Source of the DNA: JAEUJM01 sp041918615
GTDB taxonomy: Bacteria > Actinomycetota > Acidimicrobiia > Acidimicrobiales > DATDAH01
Length of the DNA stretch: 64,000 bases
Direction of reading: 5' to 3'
NCBI GenBank assembly: GCA_041918615.1
Contig: JAYRVH010000030.1
Span: forward strand, 284,817-348,816
Shown here: piece by piece, positions 26,666 to 34,658 of the stretch
Numbering within the stretch: the stretch's first letter is position 1
Layout of the letters: the number at the start of each line of letters is the position of its first letter
Program-made: the position numbers and the translations under genes
Notes under the pieces: generated by a model
The model's input: the letters and a program-made list of their open reading frames with translations, nothing else
Told to the model about the DNA's origin: nothing
Databases searched by the model: none

Positions 26666-27996
26666 ACCTCCGCACCAGGCTCACGATGCTGGTGACCGTG
26701 GCCGTCGGCCTCGCCGTGATCTCGGTGGCCGCTGTGGCCACCCTCACCACGCGGGGCGAGCTGCGCAGCGGGGTCGACCAGGCCCTCGAGCAGCGGGCGA
26801 GGGCGAGCCTCGACCCTCGGCGCGGGCGCCCGGGACCACCACCGGACCGCCTCGACCCGCTGGGCGCCGGGGACACAACCGTCCGCGTCTTCGATGAGGA
26901 CGGGATCGTCGTCGACGGTGTCGCCGTCACCCGCCAGAGGCCGCTCGACGAGCGCGACCTCGCGGTGGCCGCGGGAACGGCGCCCGCGTACTTCCGGGAC
27001 GGGGAGATCGACGGCGACCACCTGCGCATCTACACGGCGGCGGCCGCCGACGGTCGCGCCGTGCAACTCGCCCGATCGGTCACGGGCCTCGACGAGACCA
27101 TCCGCCGGCTCACGCTCACCTACGGCCTGGTCGGGCTCGTCGGCGTGGCGGTCGCAGGCCTGGTCGGCTGGGCCGTCGCCCGCCGCTCGCTGCGACCCGT
27201 CGACGACCTCACGGTCGCGGTCGAGCGGATGGCTCGCGACCAGGACTTCACGTCCGAGATCGAGATCGGCGTCGAGCGCGTGGACGAGGTCGGCCGCCTC
27301 GCCCTGAGCTTCAACGACATGCTCCGTGCGCTTCGGGCCTCCCGCCGGCAGCAGCACCAGCTCGTCACCGACGCCAGCCACGAACTGCGCACGCCGCTCA
27401 CCAGCCTGCGAACGAACGTCGAGGTGCTCGACCGCCTCGACGAGCTCGAACCCTCGGAGCGTGCCGAGCTGCTCTCGGACCTCCGGGCCGAGATGATCGA
27501 GCTGACCGGCCTCGTCGGTGAGCTCGTCGAGCTCGCCACCGAGGACGAACAGGCACCGGAGTCGACCGAGACGTTGCGCCTCGACGAACTGGTCGAGCGG
27601 ATGGCTGCCCGGGCCGAGCGTCGCACCGGGCTCACCGTCCACTGCGACCTGCAACCCACCACGGTCGTCGGCCGGGCGACCCGCCTCGAGCGCGCCGTCA
27701 CCAACCTGCTCGACAACGCCGGCAAGTGGAGCCCCGAAGCCGGCACCATCGGCGTGCGCCTGCTGGACGGCGCGCTCACGGTGAGCGACCAGGGGCCGGG
27801 CATCGCCGAGGCCGACCTCGACCGGGTGTTCGACCGCTTCTACCGGGCGGACTCGGCCAGGTCCACACCGGGCTCGGGCCTCGGCCTGGCCATCGTGCGC
27901 CAGGTGGTGGACGACCACGGGGGCACGGTGTTCGCCGGACGTGCCCCGGGCGGCGGTGCCGCCATCGGCTTCCGGCTCCCCACGGTGGCCGTCTGA
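26662..27996 (+). CDS. sensor histidine kinase with HAMP domain
   Basis: A 444-aa HK: TM1 about residues 8-28, an extracytoplasmic sensor of about 120 residues rich in Arg and Pro at its start (RRGRPGPPPDRLDP), TM2 about 152-174, HAMP about 175-225, the H-box VTDASHELRTPLTSL with His 240, N-box LDNAGKWSP near 352, then SDQGPGIAEADLDRVFDRFYR and SGLGLAIVRQVVDDHGG. It resembles the MprB/CutS/TcrY class. Paired with the preceding regulator. The signal is unknown, but the small exported proteins downstream are likely part of the response. Confidence 0.9.
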   Translation: MNLRTRLTMLVTVAVGLAVISVAAVATLTTRGELRSGVDQALEQRARASLDPRRGRPGPPPDRLDPLGAGDTTVRVFDEDGIVVDGVAVTRQRPLDERDLAVAAGTAPAYFRDGEIDGDHLRIYTAAAADGRAVQLARSVTGLDETIRRLTLTYGLVGLVGVAVAGLVGWAVARRSLRPVDDLTVAVERMARDQDFTSEIEIGVERVDEVGRLALSFNDMLRALRASRRQQHQLVTDASHELRTPLTSLRTNVEVLDRLDELEPSERAELLSDLRAEMIELTGLVGELVELATEDEQAPESTETLRLDELVERMAARAERRTGLTVHCDLQPTTVVGRATRLERAVTNLLDNAGKWSPEAGTIGVRLLDGALTVSDQGPGIAEADLDRVFDRFYRADSARSTPGSGLGLAIVRQVVDDHGGTVFAGRAPGGGAAIGFRLPTVAV

Positions 27997-28033
27997 GCGA
28001 ACGCCGGCAGGCCCTCGCGACCCGGCGTCGACG

Positions 28034-28546
28034 TCAGCTGGTGCTGTCGGTGGTTCCCGTGGTGTCGGTGGTTCCCGTGGTGTCGGTCGTGTCCTGATCG
28101 GGGCGGCCCTGGTCGCCCCGATCCGTGTCGTCGCCCTGGTAGGGGTCGTTCTGGTCGGGGGGACCATCGAAGCCCGGGCCGCCGCCGCCCGGACCGACCC
28201 CGGGACCACCCTGCATGCCCGGCCCGCCCTGCATGCCCGGACCGCCCTGCACGCCCGGACCGCCCTGCATGCCCGGACCGCCCTGCATGCCCCGACCACC
28301 GGGCCCTCCTCGCATCCCGCCGTCGGTGAACATCGCGTGGGGGTGGAAGTCGGGGCCGTCGTCGTTGGCCTTGGTCCCGACGAAGGTGAGCAGGCTGCCG
28401 AGGAGCATGAACCCCAGAGCGCCCAGGGCGAGCCACCACCAGCGAACGTTCACGCCTGCTGGGCCTGAGGTCTCGTCCTCCGGCCGTGAGCCTGCGCTGT
28501 CGGCGATCGCCTCGGTCGGTTCGGTCGGTGCGCCCATGTCGGTCAT
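28034..28546 (-). CDS. single-TM protein with an exported GPGMQG repeat domain
   Basis: A 170-aa protein: acidic cytoplasmic N-terminus, one TM (WWWLALGALGFMLLGSLLTFVG, about residues 37-57), then an exported region with His and Met (DFHPHAMFTDGGM), five hexapeptide repeats of the type MQGGPG and a Thr/Asp-rich tail ending TDTTGTTDSTS. It is encoded convergently to the two-component kinase, and a TTCTCAG-type box sits 23 bases before its ATG. The Met/His/Gly composition might bind a metal such as copper, but this is speculation. No named family recognised. Confidence 0.65.
   Translation of the reverse strand: MTDMGAPTEPTEAIADSAGSRPEDETSGPAGVNVRWWWLALGALGFMLLGSLLTFVGTKANDDGPDFHPHAMFTDGGMRGGPGGRGMQGGPGMQGGPGVQGGPGMQGGPGMQGGPGVGPGGGGPGFDGPPDQNDPYQGDDTDRGDQGRPDQDTTDTTGTTDTTGTTDSTS
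28211..28300 (-). repeat. five 18-bp tandem repeats encoding MQGGPG-type hexapeptides
   Basis: Five consecutive 18-base units of the form CTGCATGCCCGGACCGCC (plus strand) begin at 28211, 28229, 28247, 28265 and 28283. Units differ by one to three bases. They lie inside the coding region in frame, so copy number may vary among strains without breaking the gene. Confidence 0.8.
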
Positions 28547-28569
28547 GCGGTCCAGCCAATCACCCGAAC

Positions 28570-28587
28570 CTGGGAAAACCCTGAGAA
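28570..28587 (-). promoter_or_regulatory. TTCTCAG-type box upstream of the 28034-28546 gene
   Basis: On the minus strand TTCTCAG-GGTT-TTCCCAG, two half-sites with 11-base spacing and one mismatch in the second, starting 23 bases before the ATG at 28546. Confidence 0.55.
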
Positions 28588-28669
28588 CGCCACGCGAACG
28601 TGCCGGGGGCGGGCCCGAAGGCCCACCACCGGCGGGGATCGTTCGGGCACTCGGGCGCCCGCGGGAACC

Positions 28670-29194
28670 TCAGCTCTCGCTGTTGTCCTGGGTCGCGGGG
28701 GCGTCGGCCCCGCCCTGATCCGGCGCGGGACCTTCACCCTCGGCGCTACCGGGTCCGTCACATCCCGGACCGCCTCGGCGGCCGAAGCCCTCCGGCTTGA
28801 CGTCCTCGCAGGCATCGAGGGCTTCCCGGAAGGCCGCCCGCTCCTCCTCGGTGCGCTCAGGGCGGTCGCCGGGAGCGGGACGCTCGTCGGGCAGGTCGAC
28901 ACCGTTGGCGGCCATGCAGTCCTTGAAGGCCTGGATCTCCTCGTCGGTCGGGCGGTCCGCGGCGTCCGGCGTCGCCCTGTCGGGAGTGGAGGCGTCGGGC
29001 GTGGAGGCGTCGGGCGCCTCGGTCGTGGTGGTGGCGTCGTTCCCGCTCTCCTGAGCCTGGGCGACACCGATGCCGAAGCCGGCGCCGGCCAGCGCGAGCG
29101 TCGCCGCCGTGACGGCGAGCCAGCGCCTGTTCTTGAGGGACGAGCCGCCGGTGGGCGACGACTCCGGGGTTGGGGTGCTCTGGATGGTTTCCAT
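28670..29194 (-). CDS. small secreted acidic protein
   Basis: A 174-aa protein with a Sec-type signal (RRWLAVTAATLALAGAGFGIG, cleavage after about AQA at residue 47), followed by a Thr/Asp/Pro-rich segment with DAST-P repeats, then a compact region with DEEIQAFKDCMAANGVDLP and EALDACEDVKP, whose two cysteines could pair. The tail is Gly/Pro-rich. Similar exported proteins accompany actinobacterial two-component systems, but I know no function. Four tandem half-sites for the putative regulator precede it. Confidence 0.65.
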   Translation of the reverse strand: METIQSTPTPESSPTGGSSLKNRRWLAVTAATLALAGAGFGIGVAQAQESGNDATTTTEAPDASTPDASTPDRATPDAADRPTDEEIQAFKDCMAANGVDLPDERPAPGDRPERTEEERAAFREALDACEDVKPEGFGRRGGPGCDGPGSAEGEGPAPDQGGADAPATQDNSES

Positions 29195-29217
29195 GGGACC
29201 CAGCAGACCGCCCGGGG

Positions 29218-29257
29218 ATGAGAACGGTCTGAACGGCGCCTGAGAAGACCCTGAGAA
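29218..29257. promoter_or_regulatory. array of four half-sites with 11-bp period between divergent genes
   Basis: Plus-strand heptamers begin at 29218 (ATGAGAA), 29229 (CTGAACG), 29240 (CTGAGAA) and 29251 (CTGAGAA), each exactly 11 bases apart. The last two are perfect copies of the TTCTCAG box in reverse. The array lies between the secreted-protein gene and the serine-hydrolase gene and may control both. Confidence 0.6.
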
Positions 29258-29258
29258 C

Positions 29259-29264
29259 TAGCCT
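29259..29264 (+). promoter_or_regulatory. -10 hexamer of the serine hydrolase gene
   Basis: TAGCCT begins 2 bases after the last TTCTCAG half-site and ends 8 bases before the GTG at 29273. Confidence 0.4.
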
Positions 29265-29272
29265 GCGCGGCC

Positions 29273-30439
29273 GTGCCCGCGACCAGTGTCACCGTCCACG
29301 ACCCGGCCGGCGCGGGGGTCGACCCCGCGGCCGTGAACGCCCTCGTCGAGCGGGCCCGCCGTGAGGTCGACGACGGGCTCCTGCCGTCCTGCCAACTCGC
29401 CTTGGCGCGCGAGGGACGGGTCGTCGCGTTCGAGACCCTCGGCGAGGCACCAGCCGACAGCCGCTTCGTGATCTTCTCGGCCACCAAGCCCTTCGTGACC
29501 TCGGTCATCTGGCAACTCATGGCCGAGGGGCGGCTCGACCCGTCCCAGCGCGTGGGCGACCTCGTCCCCGAATTCGCCACCAACGGGAAGGAGGTCGTCA
29601 CCGTCGAGCAGGTGCTCCTGCACACGTCCGGCTTCCCGTACGCCCCACTGGGCCCACCCCGATGGGGCGACCGCGACGCCCGCCTCGAGCATTTCGGCCT
29701 TTGGCGGCTCAACTGGGAGCCCGGCACCCGCTTCGAGTACCACGCCACCTCGGCACACTGGGTCCTGGCCGAGATCATCGAGCGCCTCGACGGTGAGGAC
29801 TACCGGTCGGCGCTGCACCGACGGGTCATCGAGCCGCTCGGGCTCACCAGCTTCCGGCTCGGTGTGCCGGTGGCGGAGCAGGCCGACGTGGCCCGACTGG
29901 TGAGCGTGGGCGAGCCACCCACCGCCGAAGAGATCGAGAAGGTCACGGGGGTGGCCGGCGTCGGCCTCGACGCCATGACGGGTGGCGTCACCGACGACCT
30001 CCTGCTCGTGTTCGGCGAACCGCAGAACCTGGCCGTCGGCGTCCCCGGCGGTGGCGGCGTCGCCACCGCCGCCGACGTCGTGCTGTTCTACCAGGCCCTG
30101 CTGCACAACCAGGGCGGGCTCTGGGACCCGGGACTCCTCGCCGACGCCACCGGCCGCATCCGCAACACGTACCCCGACCCCATGACCGGCGTGGCGGCCA
30201 ACCGGAGCATCGGGCTCGTCATCGCCGGCGACGACGGCAAGGCCGCCATGCGGGGCATGGGCCGCACGGTCTCGCCCGCCGCCTTCGGCCACAACGGCGC
30301 CGGCGGGCAGGTCGCCTGGGCCGACCCGGCCTCGGGCCTGTCGTTCTGCTATCTCACCAACGGGATCGACGCCCACCTCTTCCGACAGTGGCGACGAGGG
30401 CCCAGCCTCAGCAACCGGGCCGCCGCCTGCGTGAGGTGA
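29273..30439 (+). CDS. beta-lactamase-family serine hydrolase (class C/EstB fold)
   Basis: A 388-aa protein without a signal peptide. The catalytic SxxK is in FSATKPF near residue 69, the Tyr motif in FEYHATSAHW near 155, and the third motif is probably FGHNGAGG near 340 (HNG in place of KTG). This set fits intracellular esterase- or peptidase-like members of the family rather than antibiotic-degrading enzymes. WS/DGAT follows after 4 bases, so the two are likely co-transcribed and could be linked to lipid ester turnover. Confidence 0.83.
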   Translation: MPATSVTVHDPAGAGVDPAAVNALVERARREVDDGLLPSCQLALAREGRVVAFETLGEAPADSRFVIFSATKPFVTSVIWQLMAEGRLDPSQRVGDLVPEFATNGKEVVTVEQVLLHTSGFPYAPLGPPRWGDRDARLEHFGLWRLNWEPGTRFEYHATSAHWVLAEIIERLDGEDYRSALHRRVIEPLGLTSFRLGVPVAEQADVARLVSVGEPPTAEEIEKVTGVAGVGLDAMTGGVTDDLLLVFGEPQNLAVGVPGGGGVATAADVVLFYQALLHNQGGLWDPGLLADATGRIRNTYPDPMTGVAANRSIGLVIAGDDGKAAMRGMGRTVSPAAFGHNGAGGQVAWADPASGLSFCYLTNGIDAHLFRQWRRGPSLSNRAAACVR

Positions 30440-30443
30440 CACC

Positions 30444-31919
30444 ATGGGCCACCATGGCGCACGATCGGGAACCGACGAGATGAACCGACTGGCGCCCATC
30501 GACGCCGCGTTCCTGTACATGGAGACGCCGAGCAGCCACATGCACGTGACGGGCGTGATCATCGTCGACCCCGCCACCATGCGCGACGGCTACTCGTTCG
30601 AGGCCATCCGCGACATGTTGTCCTCGCGCATCCACCTGCTTCCCCCCTACCGGCGTCGTCTGCTCGTGGTGCCGTTCCACCTCGACGACCCGGTGTGGAT
30701 CGAGGACCCGGAGTTCGACATCGCCAACCACGTGCACCGGGTGGCCGTGCCGCCACCCGGCACCCGGCGCGAGCTGGCCGACATCATCAGCGACATCGCC
30801 GGTCGCCCGCTCGACCGGAGCCGCCCCCTTTGGGAGACGGTGGTGGTGGAGGGCGCCGACGACGGCACGGTCGCGCTGATCTGCAAGGTGCACCACTGCT
30901 GCATCGACGGGGTCACGGGCGCCGACCTCATGAGCCAGCTCTTCGACCTGGAGCCCGACGCACCCGAGCCGCCGCCCCCCGCCGAGGCGTGGGAGCCCGA
31001 CCGGGTCCCGTCCGACCTCGAGCTCCTCGCCGCCGCCGGGCGGTCGCGGCTCGCCGACCCCCTCCGGGGCCTGCGGAGCCTCGGGCGGATCGGTTCCACC
31101 GTGGTGCGCACCGCGACCTCGGTGCTCGGCCACGACGACGCCGAGGGGCCGAGCCCGGCGCTGCCGTTCACCGCACCGAAGACCAAGTTCACCGGCGCGC
31201 TCACCCCCCACCGGGCCGTGGCGTTCGGCCAGGCCGACTTCGAGGACCTCCGCTTCATCAAGTCCACCTTCGACGTGAAGATCAACGACGTCGTCCTGGC
31301 CGCCTGCACCCTCGCCCTCCGCCGCTATCTGCTCGACCACGACGACCTGCCCGACAAGCCGCTCATCTCTATGGAGCCCGTGTCGGTGCACGGCGAGGGG
31401 CAGCAGGAAGGGACCAACCAGGTGTCGAGCATGGCCGTGCGCCTACCGGTCCAGCTCGAGGACCCGGTCGACCAGCTCCTCGAGATCCGCGAGGACACCA
31501 AGGCGGCCAAGGAGATGCACAACGCCATCGGCGCCGACGTCCTGCGCGATCTCACGCAGTTCGCCCCGCCGGTGCTGTTCAACCGGGCCATGCGGCTCTA
31601 CTCGAGCATGGGCCTCGCCAGCCACCATCGGCCAGTGCAGAACCTGGTGATCTCCAACGTGCCCGGTCCGCCCGTCCCGCTCTACTGCGCCGGAGCGCGG
31701 GTGGTGGCCGTGTACCCCTTCGGGCCGCTCATCGAGGGCGCCGGCATCAACATCACCGTGCTGTCGAACATGGGCAACATGGACTTCGGCGTGATCGGAT
31801 GCCGCGAGACCACCCCCGACCTGTGGGACCTCGCCGACGGCTTCGGCCGGGCCGTCAAGGACCTGCGCGCCGCCGCCGACGAGGCCGCCGCCGGCGCGGT
31901 CGAGGCCGCCGCCGACTGA
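30444..31919 (+). CDS. wax ester synthase/diacylglycerol O-acyltransferase (WS/DGAT)
   Basis: A 491-aa acyltransferase with the condensation-type active site KVHHCCIDGVTG (His 150, His 151, Asp 155), N-terminal RLAPIDAAFLYMETPSSHMHV, a central PLW box and the C-terminal NVPGPPVPLYCAGARV motif of the family. It transfers acyl groups from acyl-CoA to alcohols or diacylglycerol, for storage lipid at the membrane. AGGTG lies 5 bases before the ATG at 30444; a second in-frame ATG at 30480 just before RLAPID is also possible. The neighbouring acyl-CoA ligase could provide its substrate. Confidence 0.9.
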   Translation: MGHHGARSGTDEMNRLAPIDAAFLYMETPSSHMHVTGVIIVDPATMRDGYSFEAIRDMLSSRIHLLPPYRRRLLVVPFHLDDPVWIEDPEFDIANHVHRVAVPPPGTRRELADIISDIAGRPLDRSRPLWETVVVEGADDGTVALICKVHHCCIDGVTGADLMSQLFDLEPDAPEPPPPAEAWEPDRVPSDLELLAAAGRSRLADPLRGLRSLGRIGSTVVRTATSVLGHDDAEGPSPALPFTAPKTKFTGALTPHRAVAFGQADFEDLRFIKSTFDVKINDVVLAACTLALRRYLLDHDDLPDKPLISMEPVSVHGEGQQEGTNQVSSMAVRLPVQLEDPVDQLLEIREDTKAAKEMHNAIGADVLRDLTQFAPPVLFNRAMRLYSSMGLASHHRPVQNLVISNVPGPPVPLYCAGARVVAVYPFGPLIEGAGINITVLSNMGNMDFGVIGCRETTPDLWDLADGFGRAVKDLRAAADEAAAGAVEAAAD

Positions 31920-31937
31920 CCGTGACCGTCACCCCGA

Positions 31938-31982
31938 TCTGGCGTCATCCGGCGTCGGTCAGCGACGGTTCCCGACGCCAGA
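31938..31982. terminator. inverted repeat between convergent WS/DGAT and ligase genes
   Basis: TCTGGCGTC (31938-31946) pairs with GACGCCAGA (31974-31982), a perfect 9-bp stem enclosing 27 bases. Placed between two convergent stops, so it could terminate both. Confidence 0.45.
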
Positions 31983-31998
31983 ACGCGGGGCGGGGCCG

Positions 31999-33672
31999 TC
32001 AGGCGCTCGAGGCGACGGAGGCGACCGACTTGGCCCACCGGTAGTCGGCCTTGCCGACGGGCGAGCGCACGATCGCGTCCACCAGCACCAGGGTGCGGGG
32101 CACCTTGTACCCGGCCAGGTGGGCCCGGCAGTGCGCCGCGAGGACCTCGGCGGTGGGCGCCGCCCCGTCCACCGGCTGGACGACCGCGGCGACGGTCTGA
32201 CCCCAACGCTCGTCGTCGATCCCCACCACCAGGACGTCGTAGACGTCGCCGTGAGCCTTCAACACCGACTCGACCTCCTCGGGGAAGACCTTCTCACCGC
32301 CGGTGTTGATGCACCCCGACCCGCGGCCGAGCAGCGTGATCGAGCCGTCGACGCCCACCTGAGCCATGTCGCCCGTGATGACCCACCGTTGGCCCCGTGC
32401 CTCCACGAAGGTCGCCGCGGTCTTCTCGGGGTCGTTGTGATAGCCGACCGGGATGTGCCCCCGCAGGGCCACCCGGCCGATCTGTCCCGAACCCGGCTCG
32501 ACGGGTCGCAGGTCGTCGGCCAACACCACGGTGTTGTCGTCGAGCGGGTCGAATCGCGGCGGTCCGTCGTCCGCGTCGTCGGCGCCGAGTCCCTGCCGCG
32601 CCCCCTGGGCACCGGTCTCGGACGAGCCGAAGCCGTCGTTGATCACCGAGTTCGGGAACGTGGCGGCCAGGCGCCGGCGCAGTGACGGCGTCAGCGGCGC
32701 GCCCCCCGAGCCGATGGCGAACAGCGACGAGGTGTCGTAGCGGTCGTGACCGCCGGCGGTGTCGAAGGCGTCGAGCAGGGGTCGGGCCACCGCGTCGCCG
32801 ACCACCACGATCAGGTTGACCTCCTCGTCCTGCACCGCCTGCCAGATGCCGTCGGGGTCGAGAGAGCCAGGCATCAGGACCACCCGGCCGCCGGCGTACA
32901 ACCACGAGAGACTGGTCCACTGGGCTGCGGCGTGCATGAGCGGCGCGACAGGCAGGAAGGTGAACGGCGTGTCGGTGTCCGCCACCCGGTCGGCCAACTG
33001 CTCCGGACGATCGACCGTGCCTTCGTAACGGGTCGGGTCACCCCCACCGATGCAGGCGAAGAAGGCGTCCTCCTGGCGCCACACCACCCCTTTCGGCATG
33101 CCGGTGGTCCCACCCGTGTAGAGCACGTAGTGGTCATCGCCGCTGCGCTCGGCGAAGTCGCGTTCGGGGCTCGACGCGGCCAGCACCGTCTCGTAGTCCT
33201 CCACACCGAGAGACGTGTGGTGGGAATCGAGGACATCGGTGCCGTCGGCCACCGAGAGGAACGACCGGAGCGCTGGGAGGCCACCCGCCACCGCAGCCAC
33301 CCGGTCCGTGAACTCGGCGTGATGGACCAGCGCCACGATGCAGGCGTCGGCGAAGAGGTACGCCAACTCGTCGGCGACGTAGCGGTAGTTGACGTTGATC
33401 GGGACGGCCCGGACCTTGAACGCCGCGAGGAAGCCCTCGAGGTACTCGGAGCCGTTCCGCAGGTAGAGCCCCACGTGGTCGCCGGCCTCGACGCCCCGCT
33501 CCACGAGAGCATGGGCCAGCCGGTTGGCCCGGGCCTCGACCTCGCCGTAGGTGAGCCGGCGGGGGTTGGGCCCGCCGACCACGACGAGGGCCTCCCGATG
33601 CGGGATCATTCCCGCGGCGCACTCCCAGATGTCCGCGAGATTGAAGCGGACGGGGGGCGTCTGACTGGCCAC
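31999..33672 (-). CDS. AMP-dependent acyl-CoA synthetase (FadD-like)
   Basis: A 557-aa ANL-superfamily ligase with the P-loop-like YTGGTTGMPKGVVW near residue 178, GFGSSETGA near 338, RWVITGDMAQ near 430 and the C-terminal lysine region SPVGKADYRW near 540. It activates a carboxylic acid to the acyl-CoA via acyl-AMP. The GTG at 33672 is fixed by TATGGT exactly 6 bases upstream; the longer open frame overlaps the divergent peptidase. Resembles the fatty-acid or steroid side-chain ligases of actinobacteria. Confidence 0.88.
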   Translation of the reverse strand: MASQTPPVRFNLADIWECAAGMIPHREALVVVGGPNPRRLTYGEVEARANRLAHALVERGVEAGDHVGLYLRNGSEYLEGFLAAFKVRAVPINVNYRYVADELAYLFADACIVALVHHAEFTDRVAAVAGGLPALRSFLSVADGTDVLDSHHTSLGVEDYETVLAASSPERDFAERSGDDHYVLYTGGTTGMPKGVVWRQEDAFFACIGGGDPTRYEGTVDRPEQLADRVADTDTPFTFLPVAPLMHAAAQWTSLSWLYAGGRVVLMPGSLDPDGIWQAVQDEEVNLIVVVGDAVARPLLDAFDTAGGHDRYDTSSLFAIGSGGAPLTPSLRRRLAATFPNSVINDGFGSSETGAQGARQGLGADDADDGPPRFDPLDDNTVVLADDLRPVEPGSGQIGRVALRGHIPVGYHNDPEKTAATFVEARGQRWVITGDMAQVGVDGSITLLGRGSGCINTGGEKVFPEEVESVLKAHGDVYDVLVVGIDDERWGQTVAAVVQPVDGAAPTAEVLAAHCRAHLAGYKVPRTLVLVDAIVRSPVGKADYRWAKSVASVASSA

Positions 33673-33678
33673 GGGCAG

Positions 33679-33684
33679 ACCATA
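33679..33684 (-). promoter_or_regulatory. -10 hexamer of the acyl-CoA synthetase, leaderless
   Basis: TATGGT (minus strand) followed by 6 bases and the GTG at 33672. Confidence 0.5.
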
Positions 33685-33704
33685 GCGACCACAATGGATG
33701 GCCC

Positions 33705-34658
33705 GTGTCCGCCTTCCACCACCCGATGGCGCGCCTCGCTGCCGTCGCGGCATGCCTCTTCGTGATCCTGGCCCACGCCTCTCCGGGAGCCGCCCAGGCC
33801 GGGCCCACAGCGGAGCCGGAGATGGGTCCGCACCAGGAGATGGGCGTCCGTTCGACCGAGGTCGGTCGCGCCGAGCCCGACGAGTCGGCCCAGGCCGTGC
33901 CGTTCCTCGGCACCGAAGAGGTGTGGTGCACCCAGAGCAACCCCTCGCCCGGCATATGCAGCGGCCACCACTCGTACCCCGCCATCGACATCGGCATGCC
34001 GGTCGGCACCAAGGTGTACGCCACCGGCCCCGGCGTGGTGCACGAGACCCGCCGCTCGGGCGCCGACGCACGTGGCCTGTACGTGGCCATCCGGCACGCC
34101 GACGGCACCTACTCCCGCTACCTGCACCTGTCGAGCGTCAGCGTCGACACCGGCCAGGCGGTCGAGACGGGCACCCTCATCGGCCGGTCGGGGAACACCG
34201 GCTCGTCGAACGCCCCCCACCTCCACTACGACGAGCAGCGGCCGTACGGCACGCCCAAGAACCTCGGCGTGATGGTCGGCTCCGTCGGCCCGAACACGGT
34301 CACCTACCCGAACGCGTTCGGCCACACCACCTGGTCGTCCGTGCCCTTCGGCGCCGAACTGCGCAACGACGGCTATGCCCCCACGGCACCGGCCACCCCC
34401 CCGCCAGTGGGGTGGCCCGACGGTGACCGCCGGCGACTTCAACGGCGACGGCTACGACGATGTGGCGTCCGGGGTGCCGGGAAAGGACGCTCCCGGCGCG
34501 GCCGATGCGGGCGCGCTCACCGTGCTGTACGGGGCCTCGGCCGGCGTGAACACTGCGGGGAGCCAGCAGTTCGTCCCGGGCGTGAGCGCCTTGGCGGGCG
34601 CGGCGGAGACGGGCGACGCGTTCGGCGCCGCGGTGGTCGCCGGCGACTTCGACGGTGA
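33705..34658 (+). CDS. secreted M23 (LytM-type) metallopeptidase, frameshifted at the 3' side
   Basis: The frame starts with a signal peptide (MARLAAVAACLFVILAHASPGAAQA within residues 8-32). An M23 domain follows: GHHSYPAIDIG with the zinc His and Asp 95, GTKVYATGPGVV, YLHLSSVSVDTGQAV, and the HLH pair in APHLHYD near residue 172. All catalytic residues are present. From about 34415 the frame turns into Arg-rich nonsense, while the next frame encodes an FG-GAP propeller beginning at the same spot. The true product is therefore probably one protein (peptidase plus propeller) split by a one-base frameshift, near a C7 run (34396-34402) or a G4 run. Confidence 0.75.
   Translation: MSAFHHPMARLAAVAACLFVILAHASPGAAQAGPTAEPEMGPHQEMGVRSTEVGRAEPDESAQAVPFLGTEEVWCTQSNPSPGICSGHHSYPAIDIGMPVGTKVYATGPGVVHETRRSGADARGLYVAIRHADGTYSRYLHLSSVSVDTGQAVETGTLIGRSGNTGSSNAPHLHYDEQRPYGTPKNLGVMVGSVGPNTVTYPNAFGHTTWSSVPFGAELRNDGYAPTAPATPPPVGWPDGDRRRLQRRRLRRCGVRGAGKGRSRRGRCGRAHRAVRGLGRREHCGEPAVRPGRERLGGRGGDGRRVRRRGGRRRLRR

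Noticed and set aside
28211..28300. Five regular 18-bp repeats, at first sight like a short CRISPR
   Set aside because: The units are contiguous without spacers and encode a hexapeptide in frame, so this is a coding tandem repeat.
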